The position numbers and the translations under genes were made by a program. Shown here piece after piece: positions 21,108 to 32,164 of a stretch of DNA of 64,000 nucleotides. Every line of letters starts with the position of its first letter. Position 1 is the first letter of the stretch. The notes under the pieces were generated by a model. It did no database searches. It was not told the origin of the DNA and worked only from the letters and a program-made list of their open reading frames with translations. The DNA is from Liolophura sinensis (lineage: Eukaryota; Mollusca; Polyplacophora; Chitonida; Chitonidae), in assembly GCF_032854445.1 (NCBI RefSeq), contig NW_027018053.1, positions 36,242-100,241 on the forward strand. The letters run 5' to 3'.

Positions 21108-21250
21108 GATACTTCAGTGATGGCAGCACTTTGGCTGCATGGACACGTCGTGCCACCAGGATACAAACTACATGTACATACACACTTAATGAGTCCTCGA
21201 CGTCATATGATTGAAAAATTGCTAAGTATGGCATAAAAACGCAACCATAC
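21108..21250 (+). repeat. SINE type B 3' half
   Basis: ATGATACTTCAGTGATGGCA, then GTCCTCGACGTCATATGATT and a tail like TAAGTATGGCATAAAAACGC, abutting the preceding type A element head to body. Probably a nested insertion. Confidence 0.78.
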
Positions 21251-21292
21251 GTACATACATACATACACACATACATACACACATACAAGAAT
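21250..21292. repeat. (CATA)n microsatellite
   Basis: CATACATACATACACACATA pattern directly after the SINE tail. Confidence 0.92.
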
Positions 21293-22325
21293 TTATATGC
21301 TATGTGATATATCAGTTCTGTTTTTCAAAACACTGATCACAGCATGGACGACAACAACAACAAAAGGCCCACAGCTAAAACATGCCATTATCGGTAACAA
21401 CATAGCAATAGCCACATCATGAACAATGGCCACACCACGAACAATTGCCACACCATGAACAATGGGATCAACAAAAAAGTGGTTACATCAAGAACAACAC
21501 CAGCAAAAACGTTCGGATCTAACAATGGTCACAACAAGAACACCTTCACAAACCAAAACAGAGCAACTAGTTGCGGAGTTTGATAACTCTTATCGAGGGG
21601 CACAGTTGCGGACGTTACCCAAGGAAACAGCCCCAAATGTGTCGAATTGAAGGTAAGGAGCATTTACCGCTGTTCACACGAGCATTAAATCTTCTCTAGC
21701 ATAAACCGACGTCAACAGTGTGATCGCTGCAATGAACTCTCCGAACCAAAAAGGGTCCATGGCAATGACGACTGTTCACGAAATATAATTACAGTTTCCG
21801 AGCCTGTGTAATAGCAGTTGGTGAGTTATCAAGATAGCGAACGGAGTAAGGTACAGTTCAGAACCTGACCATGTCCTTTTGTGTCAATTCGTGTTATTAC
21901 CATGAACTATTTTGTTAGGCCAACAGAAGAACAGCGGCCATCTTCACAAAAATGACCTCCTTGTAAGATATCGCATATATAAGACAACGGTACGTTAATA
22001 GTGACGTACAAAATATCCTACGACAAATGTACAATAAATACATTTGTGGGAACATGCGGGTGACATCGATGTTTCCGAGAGAAGATTAAATGCGCGAGTG
22101 AATAACAGTAAATGTTCCGTCAACTTGACACATTTGGGAGTGTTTCCTTCCCTTAGTCTCACAACTGTCGCTACAGGGCAACAATTATTTTTGCACTGTT
22201 AGCTTTTAGTGATTAAAATTGACACAAAGCTTTTTAGAGGCATGAGTAGTATATTATCAGAACAGCAGCAAAAATTAAGACTAATATGATTTCCTTAAAA
22301 ATATCGACTTTCAATTCCAGACAAT

Positions 22326-22755
22326 TTACTTTGAACGGCAACAACAACAACAACAGCAAGTGCAACAGCAGTTCTTTTTTGCCTGTTTTCCTGCAACGAT
22401 TTGGTTTATGGTGAAATTGAGAAACACTTGGTAGACAGTTTTCTGACCGACAGAATAGTCCTCCAGATGGTGCTGTTCTCTGGATTTTTCGACAGTTCTG
22501 AAAACATACGAAAACGGCAGGCTAGGGTCAGTCAATTGGTAGCTGACGTACCCCGTGCACGAGTCTATTTTGTAATGGCTCAGGAATTTGTGTTCTATGA
22601 AATGTTCTAGTTTTTCTGTGTTGGACGATTCCATTCGTGCAATAAAGGTGTATCCCTGTCCGAATTTGTTCAAGTGCTGAGGGCTGCCTAAGCAGGAGAA
22701 CTGACCGTTGACCATGATGGCCAGTAGCGTACAAAGGGCGTCACATTGTTCCATG
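22326..22755 (-). pseudogene. ABCA C-terminal exon (right copy, open frame)
   Basis: Acceptor TTTCGTTTCAG, then an uninterrupted frame: SMEQCDALCTLLAIMVNGQF, CLGSPQHLNKFGQGYTF and the C-terminal EDYSVGQKTVYQVFLNF that closes ABCA NBD2. The stop is at 22326-22328. Relative to the left arm it has CAA instead of the TAA stop and a 3-bp in-frame deletion (QHLNKF versus QHLKNKF). The extreme C-terminus is a cysteine run, longer here than in the left arm through extra TGT codons. The exon itself is undamaged; the gene is called a pseudogene because upstream exons are broken. Confidence 0.88.
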
Positions 22756-22992
22756 CTGAAACGAAACACAAACACGTAAGATTATAATAAAATATCGATC
22801 GATATGCATGTTGCTTTAAATGAGTTAACTCCCTTTGATTTAAACATTCAAACGCCTAAATATCAAATCAGTATGATTTTTATGTTTACAACTAGATACT
22901 ATTCGTGAGTAACCTTTGCTTTGTAAAAAATACATCAAATCCTTGTGACTTACTGACAATACTGACGACAGTTCCATTCTCTATAGTTTACA

Positions 22993-23186
22993 TTTATTTA
23001 TTTATTTTATGGGTGTTTTACGCCGTACTCAAGAATATTTCACATATACGACGGCGGCCAGCATTATTGTGGGTGAAAACCGGGCAGAGCCCGGGGGAAA
23101 CCCACGACTATCCGCAGATTGCTGACAGACCTTCTCACGTACGCCCGGAGAGGAGCCAGCAGGAGCTGGACTTGAACACACATCGA
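22993..23186 (-). repeat. SINE type A inserted after the duplication
   Basis: Flanked by the 12-bp direct repeat CTATAGTTTACA (22981-22992 and 23187-23198). The left arm has a single copy of that site (8296-8307, reverse complement) and no SINE. The tRNA head is truncated. Confidence 0.95.
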
Positions 23187-23209
23187 CTATAGTTTACAGG
23201 AGGTACACT

Positions 23210-23400
23210 TACTCAAGATCCTGGGTAAAATGTTAATATCTATACTCAATTTCCTTGTTCAAGTGTTGATATCGATACTCAAGACCCTTTGTCAAATGTT
23301 ACGATCGATATTCAAGATCGTAGTCCAAATATCGATATTAAAGCTCCTGGGTCAATTGTTAATATCGTTACTGAAGATCCTCTGTGGGATATCGATAATC
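23210..23400. repeat. 33-bp minisatellite (right arm)
   Basis: About six units of the repeat found at 7750-8130. On the plus strand it gives the same 11-residue hydrophobic periodicity. Confidence 0.88.
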
Positions 23401-23525
23401 ATGCTTCCATGCCGTGTCAGTTAAGTTGTACAAAAGATGAAATATCAGTACTCCAAAGATTTCTCTTATGTCAAAGCACAATGAATATAGCTGAACTAAG
23501 ATATGTCTGAAATGACTGCCCTGAC

Positions 23526-23647
23526 CTGTGTGACGTCAGAATGAGAGTGCGCCCGGATCCACCCCTGTGGTCGGCTCGTCCAGGAATATCACGGGCGAAT
23601 CCCCTATCAGAGCTACTGCCGTGCTCAGTTTACCCTTTGTCCCACCG
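23526..23647 (-). pseudogene. ABCA NBD2 exon with signature and Walker B (right copy)
   Basis: 122 bp, with a normal acceptor (TTTTTCCAG) and donor (CACAG|GTCAGG). It encodes [16 protein letters not shown]-type signature sequence and an intact Walker B ([13 protein letters not shown]) with the catalytic Glu following the Asp. Then a TGA stands in frame at 23536-23538, in the same place as in the left arm. Because both arms share it, the stop predates the duplication, or the local frame is used differently from what I assume. Confidence 0.85.
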
Positions 23648-24814
23648 CTGGAAAAATAACGATCTAGAATTTGAGGTCATCACGTTGTTTCCTCCTCAAC
23701 AATCTCCTCTGGCAACTTAGTCTCGCATAACATACCACTATCTCGCGTTACCTGGGATTCACCACAAAGTCCTGTAACGGAAAAGTGAAAAACTTCCGCA
23801 TACAATAACAGCATGCACGCTCCACAGCATGCAGCTAACGTAAAAGTTTGCGAGAGCCCAAGTCTTCTCTCTCAGAAACCTCGCGAGACTTCAGAACGCC
23901 TGAACACCAGGTAACACAAGATAGACAAGATTTTACGAGACTACTAACTATCCCATCATAGGTAAGTTTGAGAGACAAGTGTGGTTTCAACGTATGAAGT
24001 CCGAAAATAATGAAAAAAACATTTCGGAGAACATAATTGGATTAATACAAATCAGTACCAGTAAAATATCTGTTTAACCAATACTACAATCTTTCTGATT
24101 GGGTCACAGAAAAGGTTTGACCGACGTCTAACAGAATTGGACAACTTGGGTAATATTTCAGGGTAAAAATTAATGAGATACAGACACTTTGGATAGTAAC
24201 AATGTTTGGTACCGGTAGTGAAAATATGCATGAAACCAAGACAAAAATGGGACTGTTCTGAAAGGCCGTTAAAAATTTAGAACTTAATCAGAACTTAGAA
24301 CTTAGAAATTAATAGAAATTTTGGGACGAAATGGTGAAACGTGTGTGTTCAAAAGTCAATAGGTCATTGTTTATATCAGATATGCATATATCTTCGGTTG
24401 TCTGCGGATATCTCCGGATGTCTGGCAATTATCACGTCATTTGTTTACTTGACAAATGGTACATTCATCTTGGATTTGATCTTGAAATAGTCGTGCTAAA
24501 ACATTCATGAAATGGATTATTCAAAAGAGAACATCATGGTTATGTGGAAAGTAAAGAAAATTACGGCTAAAACTTTTTAAATTATATTTTCGGGTAATAG
24601 CTCAAGTCTCAAAATTATCTGCCAGTTTTCCTCCCACCATAATACTGGTCACCGTTGTATAAGCGAAATATTCTCGAACACGGCGTTAAATACGAATAAA
24701 AGAAATCAGTACATCAAGGTTATCCCCATCTTTTAATCATTTTTTCAGTCAGTGTATGGAAATTTTCAGAAATTTCTTAAACGGTACAATATACCAACTT
24801 TCTTTTTTATCGAT

Positions 24815-24962
24815 TTATTTATTTGCTGGCTTGATTGGTGTTTTACGCCGTACTCAAGGCTGTTTTACTTACTCGATGGATGCCACCATTATGGTGGGAG
24901 GATATCGGACACAGCCGCAGGGAAACCCACGACCATCCGTAGGTTCCTTACAGGACACAGCC
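24815..24962 (-). repeat. SINE type A, shared by both arms
   Basis: Counterpart of 6207-6355, with the same truncation point. Confidence 0.9.
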
Positions 24963-25064
24963 TAAACTTTATATTAAGAATTACAAGTCATACGTTTCAT
25001 GTATCTTTAAACGCGGGAAAGGTGTTTCCGATATAAAAAAGTCAAAACAGGTTACAGTACAAAC

Positions 25065-25224
25065 CTGTAGAATTGTGTTTCAGTGTCTTCATCAGCTGAA
25101 TGACAATGTCCGGTATCTTTTCCGGACTCCCGAGGAGACGGCCGGACATTGTCAGCGTCTCTCGGCCCGTCCTCTGATCAGTCAATGCATTAAACTGAGG
25201 GCAGTAACCCACACTTTGCTGCAC
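25065..25224 (-). pseudogene. ABCA NBD2 exon with Q-loop (right copy)
   Basis: 160 bp, acceptor TTCTTACAG, donor CTACAG|GTTTGT. It encodes SVGYCPQFNALTDQRTGRE and the helical part ending LKHNST. Open frame; several amino acid differences from the left arm. GRET matches the ABCA consensus better than the left copy's GLET. Confidence 0.85.
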
Positions 25225-25489
25225 CTGTAAGAACGACATAAATGGCGTGTAATTTGCTACGAATTTACTATCTGTGATTACAAGTATTTGGCAGTCATCA
25301 CATTCTCGTCGCTGCTGTGGTTTTCCTTTCTATGCTGTAAGTCTTTTATTTTTGTATTAACCTCATGAGAAACCGAGGATACCCTTAAACCATATATGCG
25401 AATCACTTTTAGCAAACTAACTGAGCTAAATTAGATATGTTGGTGAACTTAAGAAAACCGTTTTACTGTGTACTCTAAACTCAAATCAC

Positions 25490-25846
25490 CTTTTGCATAC
25501 GTTTTCTTCCCCGGTCAACATTATGAACGTGCTCGTCTTCCCGCCTCCGTTAAAACCGAAGAGGCCAAAACACTCGTTCTGTGGTACACCCAAGCATAAT
25601 TTCTTCACCGCCAACTGGTCACCGTAAAACTTGCTGAGGTTATGAAAGATCAGACTGTCTGTTTGGTGTTTTGGATGTGAAGGGTTAATCTGTGTCCGCT
25701 CCACAGCCACGTCCTCTTCTCCAGGTTCCCATCTAATATCTGGTGGATATTCCGGAAGTGTCCGAAACAAGTCGAAACATTTCCGGATAATTGCGCACTC
25801 TATGAGCAGGACAATGATGAAATAGAGGACAACTTGTGATCCCATC
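25490..25846 (-). pseudogene. ABCA exon: last membrane helix, linker and Walker A (right copy)
   Basis: Acceptor GTGTAG at 25847-25852, donor AAAAG|GTGATT. The open frame gives a hydrophobic helix (VVLYFIIVLLIECAII), an acidic linker (EPGEEDVAVERTQI), then LIFHNLSKFYGDQLAVKKL and Walker [10 protein letters not shown]. This is the standard ABCA layout: final TMD2 helix, then the NBD2 start. The residue before Asn in Walker A is Phe, where ABCA members have Pro or Val, which may impair it. The left arm keeps only a frame-damaged version of the 5' half. Confidence 0.88.
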
Positions 25847-26360
25847 TACACGGCATATCTCCCCACTGTAGGTTGAGATATGGAAAAATAATCCTTCCGA
25901 CCTGTCAAAGAAAAACCGAGGAAACACAGCGCGAAATTTATTTTTTAATCAATTGGCCATATTACAGAGAGGTCTGGGTTAGCCAATCCGAATTGCTACA
26001 GAAATAGTTAATGTACAATTACCAGCAATCTTGACGATCCACTCCTAGCAACAATTGACCAAAATCAACAATTTTTGAGTGACTGGTGTCTAAAGTTCGG
26101 ATCGTGGATCATCTACTACACGTAGATAGCAAGAATTTCATAATACAGCGGCAACTTCTTGCTTGGATCCAAAAGGATTTATTTAACGCCGCATAGCTTT
26201 ACATAGAAAATGGGCACCTGCAAAGAAAGTTGAACTTACTGGTGGAAGGCAAGGAACCACAAACGAACTTTATGTCAGATTATAAGGAGAGCCCCTCCCC
26301 TAGCTCCCCCTTGTCTTAAGGCAAGGGGGACGACAAAAAACTTCATGAAAAACTGTAAAG
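25847..26360. other. ABCA intron (right copy)
   Basis: No coding match. A near-perfect palindrome CCCCCTTGTCTTAAGGCAAG GGGG is at about 26306-26329. The intron continues through the SINE E pair to 27036. Confidence 0.5.
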
Positions 26361-26369
26361 ATTTCGTCA

Positions 26370-26480
26370 AGAGTATTATCGTTTTTAGGGATTACACTTT
26401 CTGGTCATTGCACAGATACTTGTGCTGAAAACTGGCTGTGTGTTTCAAACTAGCGACCTCAGAGTCAGGTATCAAATCGG
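26370..26480 (-). repeat. SINE-like element E, minus copy
   Basis: ATCGTTTTTAGGGATTACAC ... TTGTGCTGAAAACTG is the reverse complement of 26763-26822. Next to it the minus strand shows a B-box-like GCTAGTTTGAAACAC. Confidence 0.6.
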
Positions 26481-26659
26481 TGAATATTCAGACAGATACA
26501 GATGAGATTTAAAAAGTGAACTGAGTAAGAGTATGATTGTTATTAGTCATCTTTTCCTGTTTGATATATTCAAGCAAGGGAGCTATGTCATTTCTGATCA
26601 TCAGAAAGATAATTAATGTTTGCCGTAAAGTCTACCGGTCAACGACCTTTAATCTTTGT

Positions 26660-26825
26660 GGGAGGCCTCTTGGCCTTGTGGTCTAGGCGGTTGACTTGTA
26701 TGGCTGGCGATTTGGTGCCTGCCCCTAAGGACGCTGATTCAAAACCCGCAGAGGTCTCAGACAATTTTCAGCACTAGAATCTGTGCTATATTCAGAAATT
26801 GTAATCCCTAATAACGATAATACGC
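26660..26825 (+). repeat. SINE-like element E, plus copy with a tRNA-like head
   Basis: The head GGCCTCTTGGCCTTGTGGTC TAGGCGGTTG and B-box-like GCTGATTCAAAACCC precede the 60-bp tail shared, inverted, with 26370-26430. Two copies in opposite orientation suggest a low-copy tRNA-derived SINE. Confidence 0.6.
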
Positions 26826-27036
26826 TTGCTTAATCTACTTTCTAAACGACTTCTATACCTGTTTGAAGGATTTCGCCGCCAATCGTTTATTGCCAATAAA
26901 ACTAAATGAAATAAATTATTTAGGTTTTAGACAAGCTCGATGGATAACATTCAGTCACATCCAAGACAATTTTGTTCGTGAGGCGTCGATGTGAAAGAAA
27001 TTTTAGTCAACTTGTCACCTTTGACACAGGATCTTA

Positions 27037-27872
27037 CCTACGAGAAAGTTAACCGTGACGAGTCCAACAATGCACCTGGTGAAGTACGGAAGAGAAACCT
27101 AAGGGCTTAGGTATAAGGCAAGACGGCCCAGCCAAAGACTAGGAGGATCGCAAACATGTAGCTGAGCATATTTCCTGAGAACACGTCGCCCTGCATAGCT
27201 ATAAACACTACTATGATGCCTGCACAAGGCAAGAGGAACATGGTGTAGTCCCAGATCCGGTGCGTTAGCCTTAATGTGATTGATCCAAGCCCGCCTACTA
27301 TTTGGATCTGTTTGGCATGGCTTACTCCCTTCTAGATGAGGAAAATGACATAGCAGCACCATTCCAAACATCACGAATAAACCCACTTTAAGACCGGCGG
27401 CTAAGAATGATCTAGAAGGAACGTGTTTTACGTCTGGGAGAGGATGGTTAACGATGGTCAAGTTGGTTTCGGCATTGACGTAGTATTTCAGGAGAGTATC
27501 CGCCATAAGGGTGAATACGATAGCCTGGGTATGATAGCCCTGACCGTTGAGCTAGCCCGTCAGTTACAAGAGCGCCCATTCCTGTCTAATTCCTCCGTCT
27601 TTAAACGCCACACCAATCAAGTAGCGCTTGATATACGCCGGTATGCCTAGCTCTAGTCCCTCGTCATAAAAACTCTCCATGTGCTTCACATTCTTCGGTC
27701 GTGATGCTGTTCCGGCCAGTTGGGACAAGAACAAGACGTCTATTGTGACAGTGGGGTTTCTCCAGGTGTGCATCATCTTCTTAGTGAGAGCCACACGAAA
27801 CTGCAGTGCCAAAAGAGATAAACCCGTGTTCTTCCTCTTATCCTGGTTCATGGCTTGTAAGGAAAAGAGCAT
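27037..27872 (-). pseudogene. ABCA second membrane domain region, broken
   Basis: From a segment LQFRVALTKKMMHTWRNP (the cytoplasmic helix before TM7 of ABCA proteins) through an ectodomain part (LNGQGYHTQA, cf. the NxxxYHS/T motif) to membrane helices (GLKVGLFVMFGMVLL; IIVVFIAMQGDVFSG; FAILLVFGWAVLPYT). The donor TAG|GTAAGAT lies at about 27037. Two in-frame stops lie at 27565-27580, a frameshift after the first helix near 27350 and another stop near 27105. The TMD2 parts are in the right order for a minus-strand gene whose NBD2 exons follow at 25846-22326. The large ectodomain looks shortened, with a long stretch in one exon. Confidence 0.78.
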
Positions 27873-27884
27873 AACGCATGGTGT

Positions 27885-28005
27885 ATTTATTTGTTATATG
27901 TTTATATATTTATTTATTGATTTATTTATTTATTTCTTCATTTATGTATTTATTTGTTTGGTGTTTTACGCCGTAATCAAGACTATTTCACTTACATACA
28001 TGCAC
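27885..28005 (-). repeat. SINE type A tail fragment
   Basis: A long (TTTA)n followed by TTTGGTGTTTTACGCCGTAA TCAAGACTATTTCACTTAC. Sequence after it (28009-28060) weakly repeats 27831-27888, so a small duplication accompanies the SINEs. Confidence 0.75.
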
Positions 28006-28084
28006 AGGTTCTTTGTTTTATCTTGGTTCATGTTATATCCTGTCAGGAAAATAATGAACAATATGGTATATCTGTTTGATTCTT

Positions 28085-28265
28085 GTTGATTTATTTATTA
28101 TTTTTTTTGATTGGTGTTTTACGCCGTACTCAAGAATATTTCCCTTATACGACGGCGGCCACCATTTTGGTGGGAGGAAACCGGGTAGAGTTCGAGGGAA
28201 ACCCACAACCATCCGCATGTTGCTGGCAGATCTTCCCACGTACGGACGAGAGGAAGCCGATTCTC
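28085..28265 (-). repeat. SINE type A, 5'-truncated
   Basis: The tail TTGATTGGTGTTTTACGCCG through GACGGCGGCCACC and GGGAAACCCACAACCATCCG to CGAGAGGAAGCC. Confidence 0.9.
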
Positions 28266-28317
28266 GCTGAACACGAAACGCCAAGATTACATCACTCCTG
28301 CCCCCTTCTCTTTCTTT

Positions 28318-28400
28318 GTCCGGTTTCTTCCTATCACAATACTGGCTGCCGTCGTATAAGTGAAATATTCATGAGTATATTCATAAGTCAAATAAATGAA
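28318..28400 (+). repeat. SINE type A tail fragment
   Basis: CCGGTTTCTTCCTATCACAA TACTGGCTGCCGTCGTATAA then a degraded tail and AAATAAATGAA. Confidence 0.8.
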
Positions 28401-28581
28401 CAGATCATTGGTCAATGATCCTAAATGATATCACACAATCTCCAACAACCAAGTAGACCATACAACCTAAAACTATGTTTAACACTGGGTTAAAAATGCG
28501 ATGAGGCGACTTCCTTTCAATGATAAGTAAATCTCCTAATGCTAAGACCTTTCTTTACGACTGAGGTAAGAATTACCTTAC

Positions 28582-28697
28582 CTAGAAACTCCTTCGATTG
28601 GTTGGAAATACCATTATGCAATACAGTAGTGGATCGCAGCAAAGACAATCCATTGGCGTGCACCTTTAACCCAGCTGAAGGATCGTCTTCGCCCACC
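28582..28697 (-). CDS. Candidate upstream exon of the right ABCA gene
   Basis: 116 bp bounded by a good acceptor (TTTATTTTAG) and donor (CTAG|GTAAGG) on the minus strand, with an uninterrupted phase-compatible frame (GEDDPSAGLKVHANGLSLLR, then SKEFL). Position and strand suit an exon of the ABCA ectodomain 2, but I see no diagnostic motif, so the assignment is positional only. Confidence 0.35.
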
Positions 28698-29371
28698 CTA
28701 AAATAAAGTCTTCAAAATTCAGTGCATTTTCTGTTTTGCTTCCTTTTTGTGGACGAGGTCATTGCTTTCACTTTGCTTCGACATTTTCCGCTTTGAGCAG
28801 CTTTTTTCCAGTCCAATGTTCACATGGGAACATTTCAGGTTCACTTCAGCATAGCTTGTATGTCCAGTCCTCACAAACATGTATGTACACACTGGACCAT
28901 TCGTGTAACTTGCTCAACAGGTCACCACCATTAACATGAACTAAAACTCATGGATGATTGAAGACCTATTTCTTCTGGCATATGTGTGGAAGTCACTCGC
29001 CCGATGTCACCACTCCTTCTCGCGACGATGTTACCTTTTTATTTCTTTCTCTAAAGCCATTTGTGATGTCACGGAGTGAGTTCTAGAATCCTTAAGTTTT
29101 CTGTCAAACTTTCATTTCCGGTGACTGAACTGTGCACCCTTGTTGAACCCTTGTTGATGTTTGCTGGGTAATAATTAGGCTCGCAAGCTCCTTCGCACAT
29201 CTGCAAATTGAATAACCTATAACTACAACTTTTAGCACAAACCAAGTAAAATGTAATAAGCCATTTCACAAAATGTATAAGTCCAGTTACGCCAGTTCAT
29301 TCTGTATAAACGCTCATGATCGCGGTATAAAGGTATTTATTTAGTACAGGTGTCTTCAGTATATATTTCCG
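28698..29371. other. Spacer upstream of the right ABCA copy
   Basis: Short frames at 28736-28939 (+) and 29069-29269 (-) have no recognisable domain. The latter contains a small cysteine cluster (CEGACEPN) after a possible splice acceptor, but nothing supports it further. Confidence 0.4.
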
Positions 29372-29440
29372 GCCCCGATGGCTCAGTTGGTTGGTTAATA
29401 GAGGAAGTTGTAGCTTCCTGACTTGGCGTTCACCATTAAT
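29372..29440 (+). repeat. SINE type C head fragment
   Basis: GGCCCCGATGGCTCAGTTGG, then directly the palindrome GAGGAAGTTGTAGCTTCC and CTTGGCGTTCACC. A short internally deleted copy. Confidence 0.75.
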
Positions 29441-29617
29441 TTAATCGAAGGGAGGATTGCCCACGGCCACTGGCCACTAGGGGTCCTTCTCAAGAAAACA
29501 GATTACTAGCTGTAACGCATACCTCTTTATTCTGATACAAACATTGAAGATCCAAGAGGATTTGTGATATCTCACAAATTCACTGGTACAAATACCTGGT
29601 AAAAAACACTGGTAAAA

Positions 29618-29770
29618 ATTATATTTATTTATTTAATTGATTGGTGTTTTACGCCGTACTTAAGAATATTTCACTAATACGACGGTGGCCAGCATTATGA
29701 TGGGTGGAAACCGGGCAGAGCCTGGGGGAAACCCACGACCATCCGCAGGTTGGAGACCTTCCCACGCAAA
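29618..29770 (-). repeat. SINE type A, 5'-truncated
   Basis: TTGATTGGTGTTTTACGCCG TACTTAAGAATATTTCAC to CATCCGCAGGTTGG and ACCTTCCCACG. Confidence 0.9.
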
Positions 29771-31110
29771 TACCTTAATATATAACGTGTTCTGATGCAT
29801 TAAGCTTAGTATTCAGCGTAGTGGGAGAGGGCACAAGTCTCACTAATCTTATTCCCCGTATCAAACTACAGTATTTTAGACATAAAATGTCCAACCATCC
29901 ACTTATTTAACACTCAATACAGTGGTGTTCACTACGGGGTGTACTAATTATTATGTAGTAAAGTGTTTACCGTTTAAGATGCTGTGTGTTATCTGCCAAT
30001 GCGTGAACGTGAAAATATAAATTTGGCTTTTTCCAAGCCCTGAAAATGGAATGATGCACGCCACCATCTGCAAATGCTTTGAAAGCTTCTCTATTTATAC
30101 ACAACAGGCTAGTGACCATGTGACCAAGGTTAAATAATCACATCTAAGCTTTTCCGATCCGCCAGATTTGGAGAACCAATCGCTCTGAAAAAATGCAAGA
30201 AACCATACCAATGGAAATATAGTTAACAGGAACTTTTGTGCTTACTCGAGAGCGTTTCTCTTGAAATTAAAAGAGTACCAGCTATTTCCACCGAAAAAGA
30301 AAAACTGACAAAAAGCTCTCCAGGAATCAAACAACCAGGGATATGGATATGTTTTAATATCACAACAGTGTCAAGGGCAGATCGTAATAAAAATTATTTC
30401 GATCAGTATGACCAAGCAGTTAAATTCACATTACAAATATTATCTGAATAACATTACTCCTAAAGCAGTAAAATTCCATTAAAACTGCACATAAAATAGT
30501 CCGCTAGACTTTCCTTGATAATTAACAATTATCCTTAATAAAGTGAAACGTTATGGTCAGTTATTCAACTGAACATTTGACAACACATCACAACATGCTA
30601 AACGTGACAGGAGGGAATATTTATTATATGTATTATATGTACGTGTTTATTTATATGTACGTAGTAGTCTATAAACCAGCCTGCATATCAGAAGGCTTCA
30701 CGCAGACTTACATCACGGGTCGACTGAAGGGATTCACAAGGCTTCGTGCAGCCTCACACCACGGGGCGATTCAAGGACTGCATGTATTTGTACAGTTGAT
30801 CCAACGGGGGTAATCTTTCACGTGGTCTCGCAAAGCAGGTTACCTGAACAATGATTGACTAATCTTAGGCTTGACCTTGCCGTGACCCAGCATACTGACA
30901 CTGGGCAGAGTTAGAGAGGCCACCCAGATAGTGACCATGAGGAGAAGCTGACCATCGGTTTGTTCACCAAAGGTACTTTGAACTTGTGTGCACAGGATAC
31001 CGCATTGGTCTTTCCGTCAATTACGTGGAGTGTACACTAAAAGCTGTTCACCTTGAGATCGGTGTATGTACCAGGATTCTCCTAATTGACTGTGTAGGCC
31101 ATCTGACCCA
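29771..31110. other. Spacer with a short duplicated segment
   Basis: No gene is supported. Two diverged tandem copies of about 46 bp lie at 30690-30782 (AAGGCTTCACGCAGACTTAC / AAGGCTTCGTGCAGCCTCAC). Confidence 0.5.
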
Positions 31111-31114
31111 TTCA

Positions 31115-31240
31115 AGAAATTCAAGAAATTACGATATTGTCAACATATACATAATAAATAGAATATTTCATAGGGAAGGATGAATATCATAAGTATTTTC
31201 TCATGAAAAGTTATCATTTCCCCATTTCCCCATTATCTGG
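31115..31240 (-). repeat. Dispersed repeat Y, inverted partial copy
   Basis: Almost perfect reverse complement of 32265-32390 (AAATTACGATATTGTCAACA, GAATATTTCATAGGGAAGGA, TTATCATTTCCCCATTTC). Confidence 0.9.
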
Positions 31241-31582
31241 ATTTACTTCCACAATCCCACCTCTGCCACCATATCTGATCCATTATCCAGAGGACTTTCG
31301 TGCCCGGAAAGAGGATCTCCAGAGCATCACTTACGGAACTTTCTGAAACTAGGGCTTTAGCTCTTCAGCTAAGCACTCTGTTATTCATAGTGTCTGGGTC
31401 ACCACGGTATGGTGCAATTGTGGAAATATGTTAGGTGTTGTTTTTGTTGTAGAGTTGTAGAGAGTTATATTTGTTGTAGTATTAAAGTATTTTCATCAAT
31501 GTAGACAGGCGTCATAGTTATCTGCGATCACTGTTGCTGCTTTCGTAACACTAAAACATCAAGTAATCTTAAAATGAGTTGA

Positions 31583-31686
31583 CTCCGAGCTCTTCCCGGT
31601 TTCCTCCCACCATATGCTGGCCGTCGTCGTATAGGTGAAATATTCTTGAGTAGGGCATAAAACACCAATCAAATAAATAAATAAAT
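31583..31686 (+). repeat. SINE type A, 5'-truncated, with target-site duplication
   Basis: Flanked by AAAATGAGTTGA (31571-31582 and 31687-31698). Begins inside the body (CTCCGAGCTCTTCCCGG), showing that 5' truncation happened at insertion. Confidence 0.93.
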
Positions 31687-32164
31687 AAAATGAGTTGAAC
31701 TGACAACAAATCTTTACTTGTGCTCGTTCACTGTAAACAACTAAAATGGCCGCTACAGGTAAGGAGAGATTGAAGCCTAAACAAGATTTAGGCTACTACA
31801 CAGAACATGCAAGGTGTCAAGCACTATAAAAGAAGTATTATGTCACATCAGGCCTGGCGATTATTTCAAACATTGCTCTACGTTACCCGGGAGAATAAAC
31901 TAGGTTATGAACTGAATATTTGGCACAGTTCCACACGTAATCTGTACACGCCCAACGAACCCATACAAAGACTCAAAGTGAATTACGAATGCTATAGCTA
32001 CAATAATATCACGCAGTTCTTATACATATCATTATTTCTTACACCTTGGCAATATTCCAGCAATATTTTTGCAATAAACCTACCAATGTTCTTACCTGTA
32101 CCCAGGACAATAATTCTTCCTGTTAGATCGCTCTATAGTTTGTTTTCTTCCTGTTCAAAGTCAG

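Larger units (their letters stand above)
21313..25846 (-). repeat. Right arm of the large inverted duplication
   Basis: Reverse-complement partner of 5378-10097, better preserved. It carries a private SINE insertion with target-site duplication (22981-23198), fewer 33-bp repeat units, the intact Leu before Walker B and intact splice donors. The inner end is at GAAAAACAGAACTGAT (minus strand). On the outer side the ABCA gene continues upstream (27037-28697), so this arm is the likely source copy. Confidence 0.92.

Noticed and set aside
26660-26735. Possible genuine tRNA gene
   Set aside because: The head has A/B-box-like pieces but does not fold convincingly as a cloverleaf, and its 3' part recurs inverted nearby, so a SINE is more likely.
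29069-29269. Small cysteine-containing exon (CEGACEPNYYPAN) on the minus strand
   Set aside because: Only one weak acceptor, no donor or neighbouring exon, no recognised module.
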